A stretch of 9,276 bases of DNA from Verrucomicrobia bacterium UBA6015 (GCA_002428045.1 DIZZ01000113.1:1-9276); one strand, 5' to 3'; positions 1-6,214 are shown, counted from the first letter of the stretch. Made by a program: numbers and translations. Notes: generated by a model not told the origin, from the sequence alone.

Positions 1-21
1 TCTTAAGTCAGGTGCCATTGA

Positions 22-288
22 CTGGCCACCTGGCGGCGTCTTGGCTGGCGCAACGCCGAGGCAGGCAACTTCAACACTTGGCGCGATCTCGGCGTGCCAG
101 GCAGTTCGGGCTACGCGCCGATGCCATGGGACAACTGGGGCCTGCTGCTGCGCTGGGAGCAGCCGCTGGGCGAGGCCTGGCGCGTCTCCGCCACCCTCGG
201 CGGCACCTACGACCGCAATCGCAACTTCGACCGTCTGGCAGACGGCGTCAGCGGACAAGCCGGCCTGGGCGTCGAGCGCAGCTGGTAG
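22..288 (+). pseudogene. 3' remnant of an outer-membrane beta-barrel-like protein
   Basis: The frame opens just after an in-frame TGA at 19-21 and ends at a TAG at 286-288, giving about 88 residues with no convincing start or ribosome binding site. The translation is rich in Trp, Tyr and Gly, alternates polar and hydrophobic residues (for example WGLLLRWEQPL, WRVSATLGGTYDRN) and ends in an aromatic residue (ERSW). That is how the last strands of a Gram-negative outer-membrane beta-barrel look. This length is too short for a full barrel, so I read it as the C-terminal remnant of a larger gene broken upstream by insertion or decay. The family is not identified. It could also be a short unrelated ORF. 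It may mark the chromosome side of the element boundary, which is inference. Confidence 0.35.
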
Positions 289-461
289 GGGTCGGGTTCG
301 GCCCCTCATCGAGATGGGGGCGTTGACTGATGCCCAAGACGCCATGTCACCTGTCGGTGGCCGGATATGAACATGTGCTCCTGTCAGCTACATTTTTCCG
401 AGATCACCCTTCGAGTCCCGTCAAGATATAGACAGGATCAAAGTGGTGAGAAGATGCCTGG

Positions 462-845
462 ATGCACAATGACAATGAAGGCGCTTCCGGCTGCGATTCT
501 ACAGTGATCGCAGGCCTGATCCGAGAACTGACGACAACCCTAGCCAGGGCTATTGCCTCCGAGCTACGAGACAGTGTCCGCGAGACGCTGCAGGATGGCA
601 CCACGACACGATATCTGTCGCTACGGGGGGCCGCACGAACCGCCAGGATCAGGACGGCGGTCGTCCTGGCAGCCGTGCGTCTGGCAGCTGACCATCCAGG
701 TCACCTGCGCTCCTTCCTGCGACCAGGCAAGGGAGGTAAGCGACGGTTCATTACCTCGGGTGATCTGGATGAGTGGATGCGTTCGGGGGCGATGGGGGAG
801 GCGCGCCAGGCCAGCGATCGGATGGCATCTGGGGGCACCCCGTGA
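462..845 (+). CDS. small helix-turn-helix (MerR/AlpA-like) DNA-binding protein
   Basis: 127 residues. The N-terminal third (about residues 14-45) is helical and charged, possibly an oligomerisation segment. The C-terminal part (about residues 50-112) has the layout of single-domain MerR/excisionase-type HTH proteins: YLSLRGAARTARI, then a helix, a basic G-rich wing (RPGKGGKRRFI) and the closing SGDLDEWMRSG. That GDLDEW ending is typical of the helix after the wing in this group. ATG at 462 is chosen because a GGTGAG purine stretch lies about 11 nt upstream, although the ribosome site is weak. Its stop overlaps the next gene's GTG start by 4 nt, so the two are probably translated together. A role as excisionase or regulator of the mobilization genes is inferred from context only. 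Confidence 0.6.
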   Translation: MHNDNEGASGCDSTVIAGLIRELTTTLARAIASELRDSVRETLQDGTTTRYLSLRGAARTARIRTAVVLAAVRLAADHPGHLRSFLRPGKGGKRRFITSGDLDEWMRSGAMGEARQASDRMASGGTP

Positions 846-1234
846 AGAAGCGCTCCAAGCCAAAGCGCCGAACGCGTGCGCACACGCAGACGGTCGAGGC
901 GGCCGTGAACCAACTCGGTGGAATCAAGCAGGCGACCTCACGTGCGGTTCAGGGTATCACCGGAGGGTCGATGGCGTCGGTGCAGCGCGTCCTGGTACGC
1001 ATGCGCGGCCGTCAACATGTGCCTGCAAACGCATTACGATACATGCGCGCCTTGTCTGCGTCATTGCAGCGCCGGCTGGAGACGGCTGGCGCTTGGGCCA
1101 ATGCGGTGCAGCACCTCGCAACAGAGGCGGGTTTGCCCCTTCCAGCTCCACCAGCCTTCCTGGTTGGCGAGGCGCTCCGGGATCCCGATGCACTTCTGCT
1201 CGTCCTCCTGGAAGATGATCAGGCGATTCCATGA
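842..1234 (+). CDS. small basic protein with KfrA-like N-terminal DNA-binding region
   Basis: 130 residues from a GTG at 842 that overlaps the previous stop (GTGA). A GGGGG tract about 6 nt upstream can act as ribosome binding site. An ATG at 773 in the same frame lies deep inside the preceding gene and is less likely. The protein begins with a basic run (KKRSKPKRRTR). Residues about 14-52 follow the pattern of the plasmid KfrA N-terminal DNA-binding domain: a helix (VEAAVNQLGG), a spacer containing AT, then GGSMASVQRVLVRMRGR, matching the family's 'GGGS..(V/I)...L..W' turn. The rest is helical (RYMRALSASLQRRL, WANAVQHLATEAG) and ends in an acidic Leu-rich tail. KfrA proteins are plasmid regulators or stability proteins; resemblance here is by eye and moderate. 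It lies just upstream of the putative oriT. Confidence 0.55.
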   Translation: MKKRSKPKRRTRAHTQTVEAAVNQLGGIKQATSRAVQGITGGSMASVQRVLVRMRGRQHVPANALRYMRALSASLQRRLETAGAWANAVQHLATEAGLPLPAPPAFLVGEALRDPDALLLVLLEDDQAIP

Positions 1235-1251
1235 CTGGGCACCCAATCCCA

Positions 1252-1290
1252 GATGTGGTGATCCCGCCCTGTGGCATCACCGCAGACATC
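1252..1290 (+). terminator. possible terminator after the 842-1234 gene
   Basis: GATGTGGTGAT (1252-1262) pairs with ATCACC (1276-1281) and ACATC (1286-1290), with a four-base bulge GCAG, a 13-base loop, and AGGTTTT just after. This resembles a bulged Rho-independent terminator at the right place, 18 bp after the stop. It may equally be part of the structured oriT-like region. Confidence 0.3.
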
Positions 1291-1314
1291 AGGTTTTCCC
1301 CTAGGTATGTTGGT

Positions 1315-1436
1315 GGCGCCAATTTCCATGGGTGCACCACGGCGACGATGGCTCTCGTTGAGGTGCGGTTTCCATCATCGTTCAGATTCATCTGGTCATC
1401 CCCTCTGTATGGGGTGCACCATTGGATCTGGGCGCC
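1315..1436. repeat. nested long-range inverted repeat built from two palindromes
   Basis: The left arm carries GGCGCC (1315-1320) then, 10 nt later, GGTGCACC (1331-1338). The right arm carries GGTGCACC (1413-1420) then, 10 nt later, GGCGCC (1431-1436). Each hexamer or octamer is itself palindromic, and the 10-nt linkers share a complementary TCCA/TGGA core. The loop (1339-1412) contains a weaker hairpin with GATGG and CCATC arms. The symmetric spacing argues against chance. Confidence 0.6.
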
Positions 1437-1444
1437 CCACCGGA

Positions 1445-1475
1445 CATGCACGGTACCAGCAATATTCCGTGCATG
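1445..1475. repeat. perfect 9-bp inverted repeat
   Basis: CATGCACGG (1445-1453) and CCGTGCATG (1467-1475) are perfectly complementary, separated by 13 bases. It is followed within 2 bp by the GC-rich inverted repeat 1477-1504. Tandem dyads of this kind are common beside nic sites and in relaxosome accessory-protein binding regions. Confidence 0.6.
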
Positions 1476-1476
1476 C

Positions 1477-1504
1477 GCGCGAGGCGGGCAAGCCCACCCC
1501 GCGC
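1477..1504. repeat. GC-rich inverted repeat, 13-bp arms with two mismatches
   Basis: The left arm 1477-1489 (GCGCG, A, GG, C, GGGC) and right arm 1492-1504 (GCCC, A, CC, C, CGCGC) pair except at two symmetric A/C positions, with only AA between. A smaller dyad, GGTAT/ATACC (1505-1509/1514-1518), follows directly. Confidence 0.55.
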
Positions 1505-1624
1505 GGTATGGTAATACCTTTGTCACGGGGATGACCGTGGCGGAACGGGCTAACCAAGTTCCCGGGTTACCCAGGGAAGCCGGGATGACCAAACCGAACA
1601 AGCCAACGAGTGGAAGTAGACCAC

Positions 1625-1963
1625 ATGCGTAACGTTACGAAGCAGGGCAAACGAACTATTCGCGTCGACCTGACATTGACTCCGCAGGAACATACGGAGA
1701 TCAGCGCACGCGCTGCCCAAGTCAGCATGCCCGTTGCGCGCTATCTGCGTGAGGCTGGCCTGGCGCTCCCCTTAGCCACGATTGTCGTAGATGATCGCCG
1801 GGTCGAGGGCCTCGTGGCCGAACGGGCGTGGACTGTGGGTGGGTTGCAGAAGATCATCGCCTCACTGCCTGGAGATGGTTTGCTGCTTGAGGATGAACTG
1901 GTTGGACTGCGCCAGGCTCTTGGACGGCTGGTTGCGCGCCTAGCACCAAGCGGATCGCCATGA
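1625..1963 (+). CDS. mobC: MobC-like relaxosome accessory protein (ribbon-helix-helix)
   Basis: 112 residues from ATG 1625, chosen because GGAAG lies 8 nt upstream; an in-frame GTG at 1610 is the alternative. The N-terminal part is typical of plasmid MobC/MbeC-like proteins: a basic segment and short beta strand (KRTIRVDLTLTPQEH), then two helices (EISARAAQV, and MPVARYLREAGL). The family signature, LTPxEHxxIxxRAA followed by (S/P)VxxYLREAxL, is clearly present. The C-terminal half (about residues 65-108) is helical and probably mediates dimerisation or relaxase contact. MobC proteins bind oriT DNA, help melt the nic region and recruit the relaxase. The stop overlaps the next gene's ATG (ATGA, 1960-1963), which is the usual coupled mobC-relaxase order and supports both calls. 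Confidence 0.72.
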   Translation: MRNVTKQGKRTIRVDLTLTPQEHTEISARAAQVSMPVARYLREAGLALPLATIVVDDRRVEGLVAERAWTVGGLQKIIASLPGDGLLLEDELVGLRQALGRLVARLAPSGSP

Positions 1964-3222
1964 CAGGATCCTTTGAGCGATCGAGCGGAGGCCCAGCGGC
2001 GTCGCGACCAAGGCAGGCGCATAGCGCAGGGGACACCCTGTCATCGGTGTTGCCGTCGCCCGACGCTGGTCGGACGGCGCGGGCTACCTACGACCGCCTT
2101 CGGTTGCGGCCTATCACGGGTCTCAGTGCCGAAGAGACTGAGTGGCTGGGCACATACCGGGAACTACGCGCACGGCAGGAGCGAGAGCGACGGGAAAAGC
2201 GCAAGTTGTCCTATGGCCAGTTGGTGCAGGGCTGGTTGGCGCGAGTCCGTGGACTGGTCGGGCTCCAAACAACGCCTACGGCCGCAACTGGTCCAGCTGA
2301 GCGGGCACTGGAATCGCACGCGCGTCGCAGCGCCGACGCGCTGGTCGGTCACTGGCAGTCACGCCACCAGCAACCTGCCCTCCGCCTGCCACGCATATTC
2401 CATGCGACCCCCAAAGGGGTCTTGATCTTACCAGGCGAGGCACCTGGTACGACGTTGGCAATCCACCGCCAATCACTGCGGCCCCCAAGGCGTATGCTGG
2501 TGGACATGCAAATATCGCTTCCGCCAGGCACAATCGCCACCCCAGAAGCGTGGTGGTGGATGGCTACGAGTCTGTCTGTCTACTTGGGGCAGGACCCGCT
2601 TCGCGCTTTGGCGGCCGTGCACAGAGGTGATCGAGCCCAGAGCAAAACGCGAGCCGGCGAACCGATTTGTGATCACATGCACATCGCCTGGCCGACTGTG
2701 CAGGCAGATGGCACGAGTTGGAGAGTGCCGCATTTGCACGCCGTGGCGCAGGGGTGGCTGCGCACAGTCGAGGTAGTCGCCGGTCACCACGAGCCCGCAG
2801 TACCCGCTATTCGCGGGCGGCATCAGCGCAGGCTTGCAGCAGGGCACGGTTTCATGGCTGTTTTCAGGGATGACAGCGGAGACCGGGTGTGCCCACTCGA
2901 CAACCACCTCGCAGCTATCGCTGCTATCGAATTACCGCCGCCCGAACAGATGGCAAATCGGTGGGGCGTGGGACACATCAACGCCACGATCGGAAACGCA
3001 CGCCGTGGGCGTCTGCAGCGCGCCGCCCAACGCGCATGGGCCAAGGCAGCAGACACCCTGAGCGCGATCGTCGCCTCAACCCTGGCGGCTGGTCGTGCGC
3101 TCGGCGACTATATCACGGGATGCAGCCATCCGCGCTACGCGCAGGCGGTGGAGCGTCTGCGCGTAGCTGACCCGGAGCGGCGCATGGCTGAAGAAATGCG
3201 CCGCTACTTTATCGGAAAATAA
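1960..3222 (+). CDS. divergent MobA/VirD2-like relaxase (putative)
   Basis: 420 residues, coupled by ATGA overlap to the MobC-like gene. The N-terminal 140 residues are charged and partly coiled-coil-like (RELRARQERERREKRKL). Residues about 178-280 fit a MOB relaxase core: a strand-like MLVDMQISLPPGTIATPEAW, a helix, then AAVH with H221 and DHMHIAWPTVQADGTSW with H239 and H241, followed by PHLHAVAQGWLRTVEVVAGH. The H...HxH triad with 'xADG' after it matches relaxase motif III, which binds the catalytic metal. Oddly, the usual catalytic-Tyr motif is not evident: there is no Tyr between residues 86 and 207; Y44, Y66 and Y85 lie upstream and Y208 is inside the core. The C-terminal 90 residues are helical and basic. 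Order after mobC strengthens the call, but activity is uncertain. Confidence 0.55.
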   Translation: MTGSFERSSGGPAASRPRQAHSAGDTLSSVLPSPDAGRTARATYDRLRLRPITGLSAEETEWLGTYRELRARQERERREKRKLSYGQLVQGWLARVRGLVGLQTTPTAATGPAERALESHARRSADALVGHWQSRHQQPALRLPRIFHATPKGVLILPGEAPGTTLAIHRQSLRPPRRMLVDMQISLPPGTIATPEAWWWMATSLSVYLGQDPLRALAAVHRGDRAQSKTRAGEPICDHMHIAWPTVQADGTSWRVPHLHAVAQGWLRTVEVVAGHHEPAVPAIRGRHQRRLAAGHGFMAVFRDDSGDRVCPLDNHLAAIAAIELPPPEQMANRWGVGHINATIGNARRGRLQRAAQRAWAKAADTLSAIVASTLAAGRALGDYITGCSHPRYAQAVERLRVADPERRMAEEMRRYFIGK

Positions 3223-3230
3223 CGGGAAAA

Positions 3231-3304
3231 TGGGGCGGGCGGGACTTGAACCCACAACCCTGCGATTATGAGTCGCGTGCTCTAACCAGTTGAGCTACCG
3301 CCCC
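3231..3304 (-). tRNA. tRNA with CAU anticodon (Met or lysidine-type Ile2)
   Basis: On the - strand this folds as a full cloverleaf. The acceptor GGGGCGG pairs with CCGCCCC. The D arm is GCTC/GAGC with GG in the loop, the anticodon arm has loop CTCATAA (anticodon CAT), the variable loop has 5 bases, and the T arm is GTGGG TTCAAGT CCCGC. The discriminator is A (3231). The next bases on the - strand are TTTT, so CCA is not encoded and must be added. One mismatch (C27-A43) sits at the top of the anticodon stem. The GCGACTCATAATCGC anticodon arm resembles Ile2 tRNAs, but elongator Met cannot be excluded. The tRNA begins 36 bp after the AAA+ gene stop on the same strand and ends 8 bp from the convergent relaxase-like gene. 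Confidence 0.9.
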
Positions 3305-3340
3305 GTTGAGCACGGCATGTTGGGGGGTGGCCCCCGGTCG

Positions 3341-5154
3341 TCAACCATCGCGCTCTGCCGTCAGGGAGCGAGGTGCCGCGCTGACGCCGTCGATGTGAAT
3401 CCGATAGGTCATCTCCCGCTCGCTCCCGCAGCGGCGCCAAATAGCGCGGACCGCAGCATCGATCTGCTGATGAAGACCACGGGCACCCAGGCCGTCGTCG
3501 ATAGCGCGGTGAACCCACCGATCGATCACGAGATCATCCACGGCCAGCTTCGATGCGCGCTGCTCCAGGTGGTCGCGCAGTTGCGCGAGCGGGGTGGTCG
3601 AGCGCTGGACGATGATGTCACGCATGGTGTCTGCGCTGAGCGGCCGCAGCCGAATGCTCGTTGTGATGCGCCCTTGCAACTCGGGGCTCAGACCGAGGTC
3701 GTCCATGTTCTGCGGTCCATCAAGGCACTTCGACACGGAGTTTTGACCTACGGCGAACCCAACGCGGTCGGCGGCTTCTCGCTCAAGATCCATCCAGGCG
3801 CCAGCGAGAACGAACAACATACGACTGGTATCGATCGTGTGGAGTTGGAAGTCTCGCTTATCAGCGATGAGTTGATATACGCACCCATCGAGGACACGCA
3901 GCAGCTGCGAAATAACGGCGTCCCCATACTTCGATGAACTGTCCCGCGAGATTTTGTCGATTTCGTCGAGCAGTACGATGCCGTGTTGGGCGCTTTGGAT
4001 GTTTCTGCCGGAGCGTTCGAAGAGATCGAGGAAGGTGCTGGTCAGTGTCGGTCCGTAGATGCCTTCAGGCACCAGGCTTGCAGCCGATACGTGAACGACA
4101 GGAACCCCGAGCAGCGCCGCGCCGTGGCCAATCATGAGTGATTTTCCGACGCCGGTTGGCCCGCGGACGAGTACGGCGCCGCGGTGACACTGCTGCTGAT
4201 GGCGATACAGCGCCACGGACAGTCCATCAATGGCGTCGTCTTGACCGCGCACGCGGGCGGAGAGCGCTGCACGGATGCCTTCGGCCCCGCCCTCCATGAT
4301 CCCGTCGGACGCTTCCTCGCCCTGCGTGTGCTCCGTCATAGCCGACTCTCCGCCCCAACCGGTCATATCTGCATCAACAAGGCGCGTAGCATCCCCCGTG
4401 CTCGCCGCCGCGGACATGAGCGCATCGACGGCGATTGGCAACCGACGCCAGCTCTGTTGGATATCGAGTGGCGAGCCATGCCGCAGGATCATCCCTGCGC
4501 ACTCGCGGTCGATTTCGAGGGCCGCAAGCAGCCGCGTCTCGTCCTCCATGTTTAGGACATTGGCGGCGATGGCCCGCAGCAGCAGCGTCTTTTCCAGTGG
4601 TTCCAATGATGGAGCAAGGCACACCACCAGTAGTCGATAGTCGCGAGCGGTGTTTTTCGGCAGTTCGGGCACGCGGCAATTCGAGATGTGCCGCAACTTG
4701 GTGCGCACCCATTCGAGTGCCGTGGTGCGACGGCGATCCCACGGAGCGATCTCCTCGGGGCCACGCCGCCTTCGATGGCATCGCGCGCTGCTTGAATAAA
4801 CATACGGCAGCACACGAACCGATCACCATCCAGGTGGATGCAGGCTGACGCTGTTACGCCGAAACCACGCAGGTCTGCGCGCCACGTGAACGGTGTTTCA
4901 ACGCCCGTGGCATCCCGGGCAGTGGGATCATTCAGCCGCTCAGCGAGCATGGCCATGGACGCGGCTGTACCGATCACCCGCGTGGGCGCGATATGGCATA
5001 CCACGGCATCCTCAGTTCTAGAAAACCGCATTTCGCCCCAGTTCCCCATGGCAACGATCTCGACCTGAGGTCCTCCGACAATCCGTTGCGACAGATCTTC
5101 AATGTCCAAATCCGCAGGACCTTCCTCGTTGGTTGATTCAGTGTTTGTGGCCAT
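3341..5154 (-). CDS. ClpX-like AAA+ ATPase with unknown N-terminal domain; frame break near 4755-4815
   Basis: Two - strand frames together read as one protein of about 600 residues. The first starts at ATG 5154 (AGGA 10 nt upstream) and is convincing to about 4765. The second runs from GTG 4813 to stop 3341 (490 codons) and is convincing from about 4762. In the second frame's numbering: Walker A GPTGVGKS 218-225; pore-loop GIYG 251-254, at the place of ClpX GYVG; Walker B IVLLDEIDKI 279-288; sensor-1-like LFVLAGAW 333-340; VGF 351-353, at the ClpX IGF position; arginine finger in SPELQGRI 376-383; sensor-2 GARGL 443-447. There is no N-terminal zinc finger; about 300 unrecognised residues replace it. 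A substrate-unfolding ATPase is the family expectation. Frame break may be a mutation, sequencing error or two overlapping genes. Confidence 0.7.
4755..4815 (-). other. reading-frame change inside the AAA+ gene
   Basis: Upstream coding looks natural to about ...QAARDAIEGG, after which that frame becomes Cys/Arg/Pro-rich shadow sequence until a stop at 4552. The downstream frame is low-quality (RCHRRRRG) at its GTG start and becomes natural at PEEIAPWDRRRTTALEW. The switch needs a -1 (or +2) shift around the GGCGGCGTGGCCCCGAGG region (- strand). I see no canonical X-XXY-YYZ slippery heptamer in the right phase. Confidence 0.55.
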
Positions 5155-5183
5155 GGTTGACCGATCCTTTGCATGGTGTTTTC

Positions 5184-5231
5184 CGCTGCGTTCTGCGCAG
5201 CGTGTAACCAAGGCAGGGATCCTCCCTGCCT
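5184..5231. repeat. two adjacent perfect hairpins between the unknown gene and the AAA+ gene
   Basis: CGCTGCG (5184-5190) pairs with CGCAGCG (5196-5202) over a 5-base loop. AGGCAGGG (5211-5218) pairs with CCCTGCCT (5224-5231), also over a 5-base loop. Neither is followed by a T-run on either strand, so intrinsic termination is not well supported. They may attenuate transcription, protect mRNA ends or modulate the ratio of the two operon proteins. Confidence 0.5.
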
Positions 5232-5270
5232 GTGCAAAGCGACTTGCCCATCACGAACCACCAGCATGAA

Positions 5271-6164
5271 TCAGCCCTTCTTCACTGCCGCTTCGATGAT
5301 ATCGGCGGCGGCACGTTCACGATGCGCGCGCTCGGCAGCAGTCGAGGTGGTCACCTCGAACCACGTGCGACAACCATCCTTGTCATGGCGGATCTTCATC
5401 ATGCTCGGGTACCATCCCGTCCTGGTGAGCGCCGGAATGAACCGCCTCAGCTCGGCAATCGCTTGGGTCGGCCCCTGATGTGGCCACCAACCGCTCGCTC
5501 CGGTGTGCTTGAGGACGTTCTCCACGAAATTGGCAGCCCAGCGCACTTCACCGGGGTCTGCTGCCATCGCATGCGACATCATGCGTGCCAGTTGAAGCTT
5601 ACGATTCATATGCGGATTCTTCACGGTCACGACGCTTGCCGTGATGCGTTCCTCGGAGGCAGCCCACACACTCATCGCGGTAATGACAGCCACGGGATCG
5701 ACGACTCGGACGCATACCGTGCAGTCGAAGATAGGCATCTCAACCGCCCAACGCGCGTCCAGAAGAACCAGGCCATCGAACAGGTCGTTGCGCAACTCCG
5801 CGGCTTCGGCGCAAGATGAGCAGTCGATTTCCAGCGGCTTCTCCAATGCCAATTTCAGGATTCCATAGGCCTTCCAACGGCGCGAAGCGGGCGCTGGACG
5901 GATCCGCGCTGGCGTCGCCACCACCGGGATTCCCTTGACGGCAGGAATGGGCAAGCGCTTCGGCGGTTCATTCACGATGAGTGCGGGGCGGGTAGTCTGC
6001 GGCAGGACGAGCGGCTTGACCGCGGACTGGACTGAGAGATCGGCTTGGGGCTTATCGGATGGCAATGCGGACCGCTTTGTTGCATGCCATGTCAGGAAAT
6101 CCTTCGTCATGGATGAATTGGGGTCTGGGTACACCTTGCGCTGCGGATAAGGGGGATTGGACAT
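5271..6164 (-). CDS. unrecognised 297-aa protein, first gene of the AAA+ operon
   Basis: ATG 6164 has GGAGG 4 nt upstream and a strong promoter just behind it, so the start is well supported. Residues 1-95 are Pro-rich and low in predicted structure (repeated PQ, PP and PAP motifs), ending in a basic ARIRPAPASRRWK. Residues about 97-297 look folded: WKAYGILKLALEKPLEIDC, a CSSC pair (115-118), FDCTVC later, a hydrophobic stretch DPVAVITAMSVWAA, and a C-terminal part with GWWPHQGPTQAIAELRRF and TGWYPSMMKIRHDKDGCRTWFEV. I recognise no family. The four Cys in two CxxC-type pairs could bind metal, but this is speculative. The AAA+ gene starts about 116 bp downstream on the same strand; an adaptor or partner role is inferred from that alone. 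Confidence 0.7.
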   Translation of the reverse strand: MSNPPYPQRKVYPDPNSSMTKDFLTWHATKRSALPSDKPQADLSVQSAVKPLVLPQTTRPALIVNEPPKRLPIPAVKGIPVVATPARIRPAPASRRWKAYGILKLALEKPLEIDCSSCAEAAELRNDLFDGLVLLDARWAVEMPIFDCTVCVRVVDPVAVITAMSVWAASEERITASVVTVKNPHMNRKLQLARMMSHAMAADPGEVRWAANFVENVLKHTGASGWWPHQGPTQAIAELRRFIPALTRTGWYPSMMKIRHDKDGCRTWFEVTTSTAAERAHRERAAADIIEAAVKKG

Positions 6165-6185
6165 CGGACCTCCGTGTATGCCGCC

Positions 6186-6213
6186 ATTATAATCTGTGGG
6201 ATTATCTTGTCAG
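6186..6213 (-). promoter_or_regulatory. strong sigma70-type promoter for the 6164-5271 operon
   Basis: On the - strand, -35 CTGACA (6208-6213, five of six to consensus) and -10 TATAAT (6186-6191, perfect) are 16 bp apart. Transcription would start near 6179, leaving about 15 nt before ATG 6164 with GGAGG inside it. The ATTATAAT octamer (6186-6193) also offers TATAAT to the + strand (6188-6193), so one AT-rich core may serve both divergent genes. Confidence 0.6.
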
Positions 6214-6214
6214 C

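Larger units (their letters stand above)
1394..1590. repeat. GGGATGACC repeat family (three exact copies)
   Basis: GGTCATCCCC at 1394-1403 is the exact reverse complement of GGGGATGACC at 1527-1536, and GGGATGACC recurs at 1582-1590. A one-mismatch copy, GGTGATCCC, is at 1257-1265. Repeated short motifs in both orientations upstream of mobC suggest binding sites for MobC or one of the two upstream DNA-binding proteins; the binder is inferred. Confidence 0.5.
1235..1624 (+). other. candidate origin of transfer (oriT) and mobC regulatory region
   Basis: About 390 bp with no convincing gene, located immediately upstream of mobC and the relaxase-like gene, where MOB-type oriTs usually lie. It is unusually rich in dyad symmetry: arms 1252-1262/1276-1290, a nested pair 1315-1338/1413-1436, a perfect 9-bp pair 1445-1453/1467-1475, a 13-bp pair with two mismatches 1477-1489/1492-1504, and a small pair 1505-1509/1514-1518. 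It also has three exact copies of GGGATGACC (two direct, one inverted). I did not find an exact match to a remembered nic core, so oriT function is inferred from position and structure. Alternatives are a structured RNA or a repressor-binding region. Confidence 0.45.

Noticed and set aside
289..312. GGGGTC/GGCCCC stem after the barrel remnant as terminator
   Set aside because: Short stem with a wobble pair and no T-run after it.
957..1601. 214-codon open frame on the - strand across the oriT-like region
   Set aside because: It overlaps the better-supported 842-1234 gene, has patchy composition and no good ribosome site; open frames are common by chance in GC-rich DNA.
3231..3260. tRNA 3' end as attachment site of the recombinase in this window
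   Set aside because: I searched by eye for a second copy of the tRNA 3' segment near the recombinase and elsewhere and found none; the partner could lie outside the window.
3323..3335. GGGGG/CCCCC hairpin between AAA+ stop and tRNA as terminator
   Set aside because: Three-base loop and no T-run on the - strand side; AAA+ to tRNA readthrough remains possible.
3290..3937. 215-codon open frame on the + strand
   Set aside because: It is antisense to the AAA+ catalytic module, which has clear motifs, and it overlaps the 5' end of the tRNA.
4435..4848. 137-codon open frame on the + strand opposite the frame break
   Set aside because: Arg/Ser/Pro-rich translation typical of a shadow frame; antisense to the better coding - strand frames.
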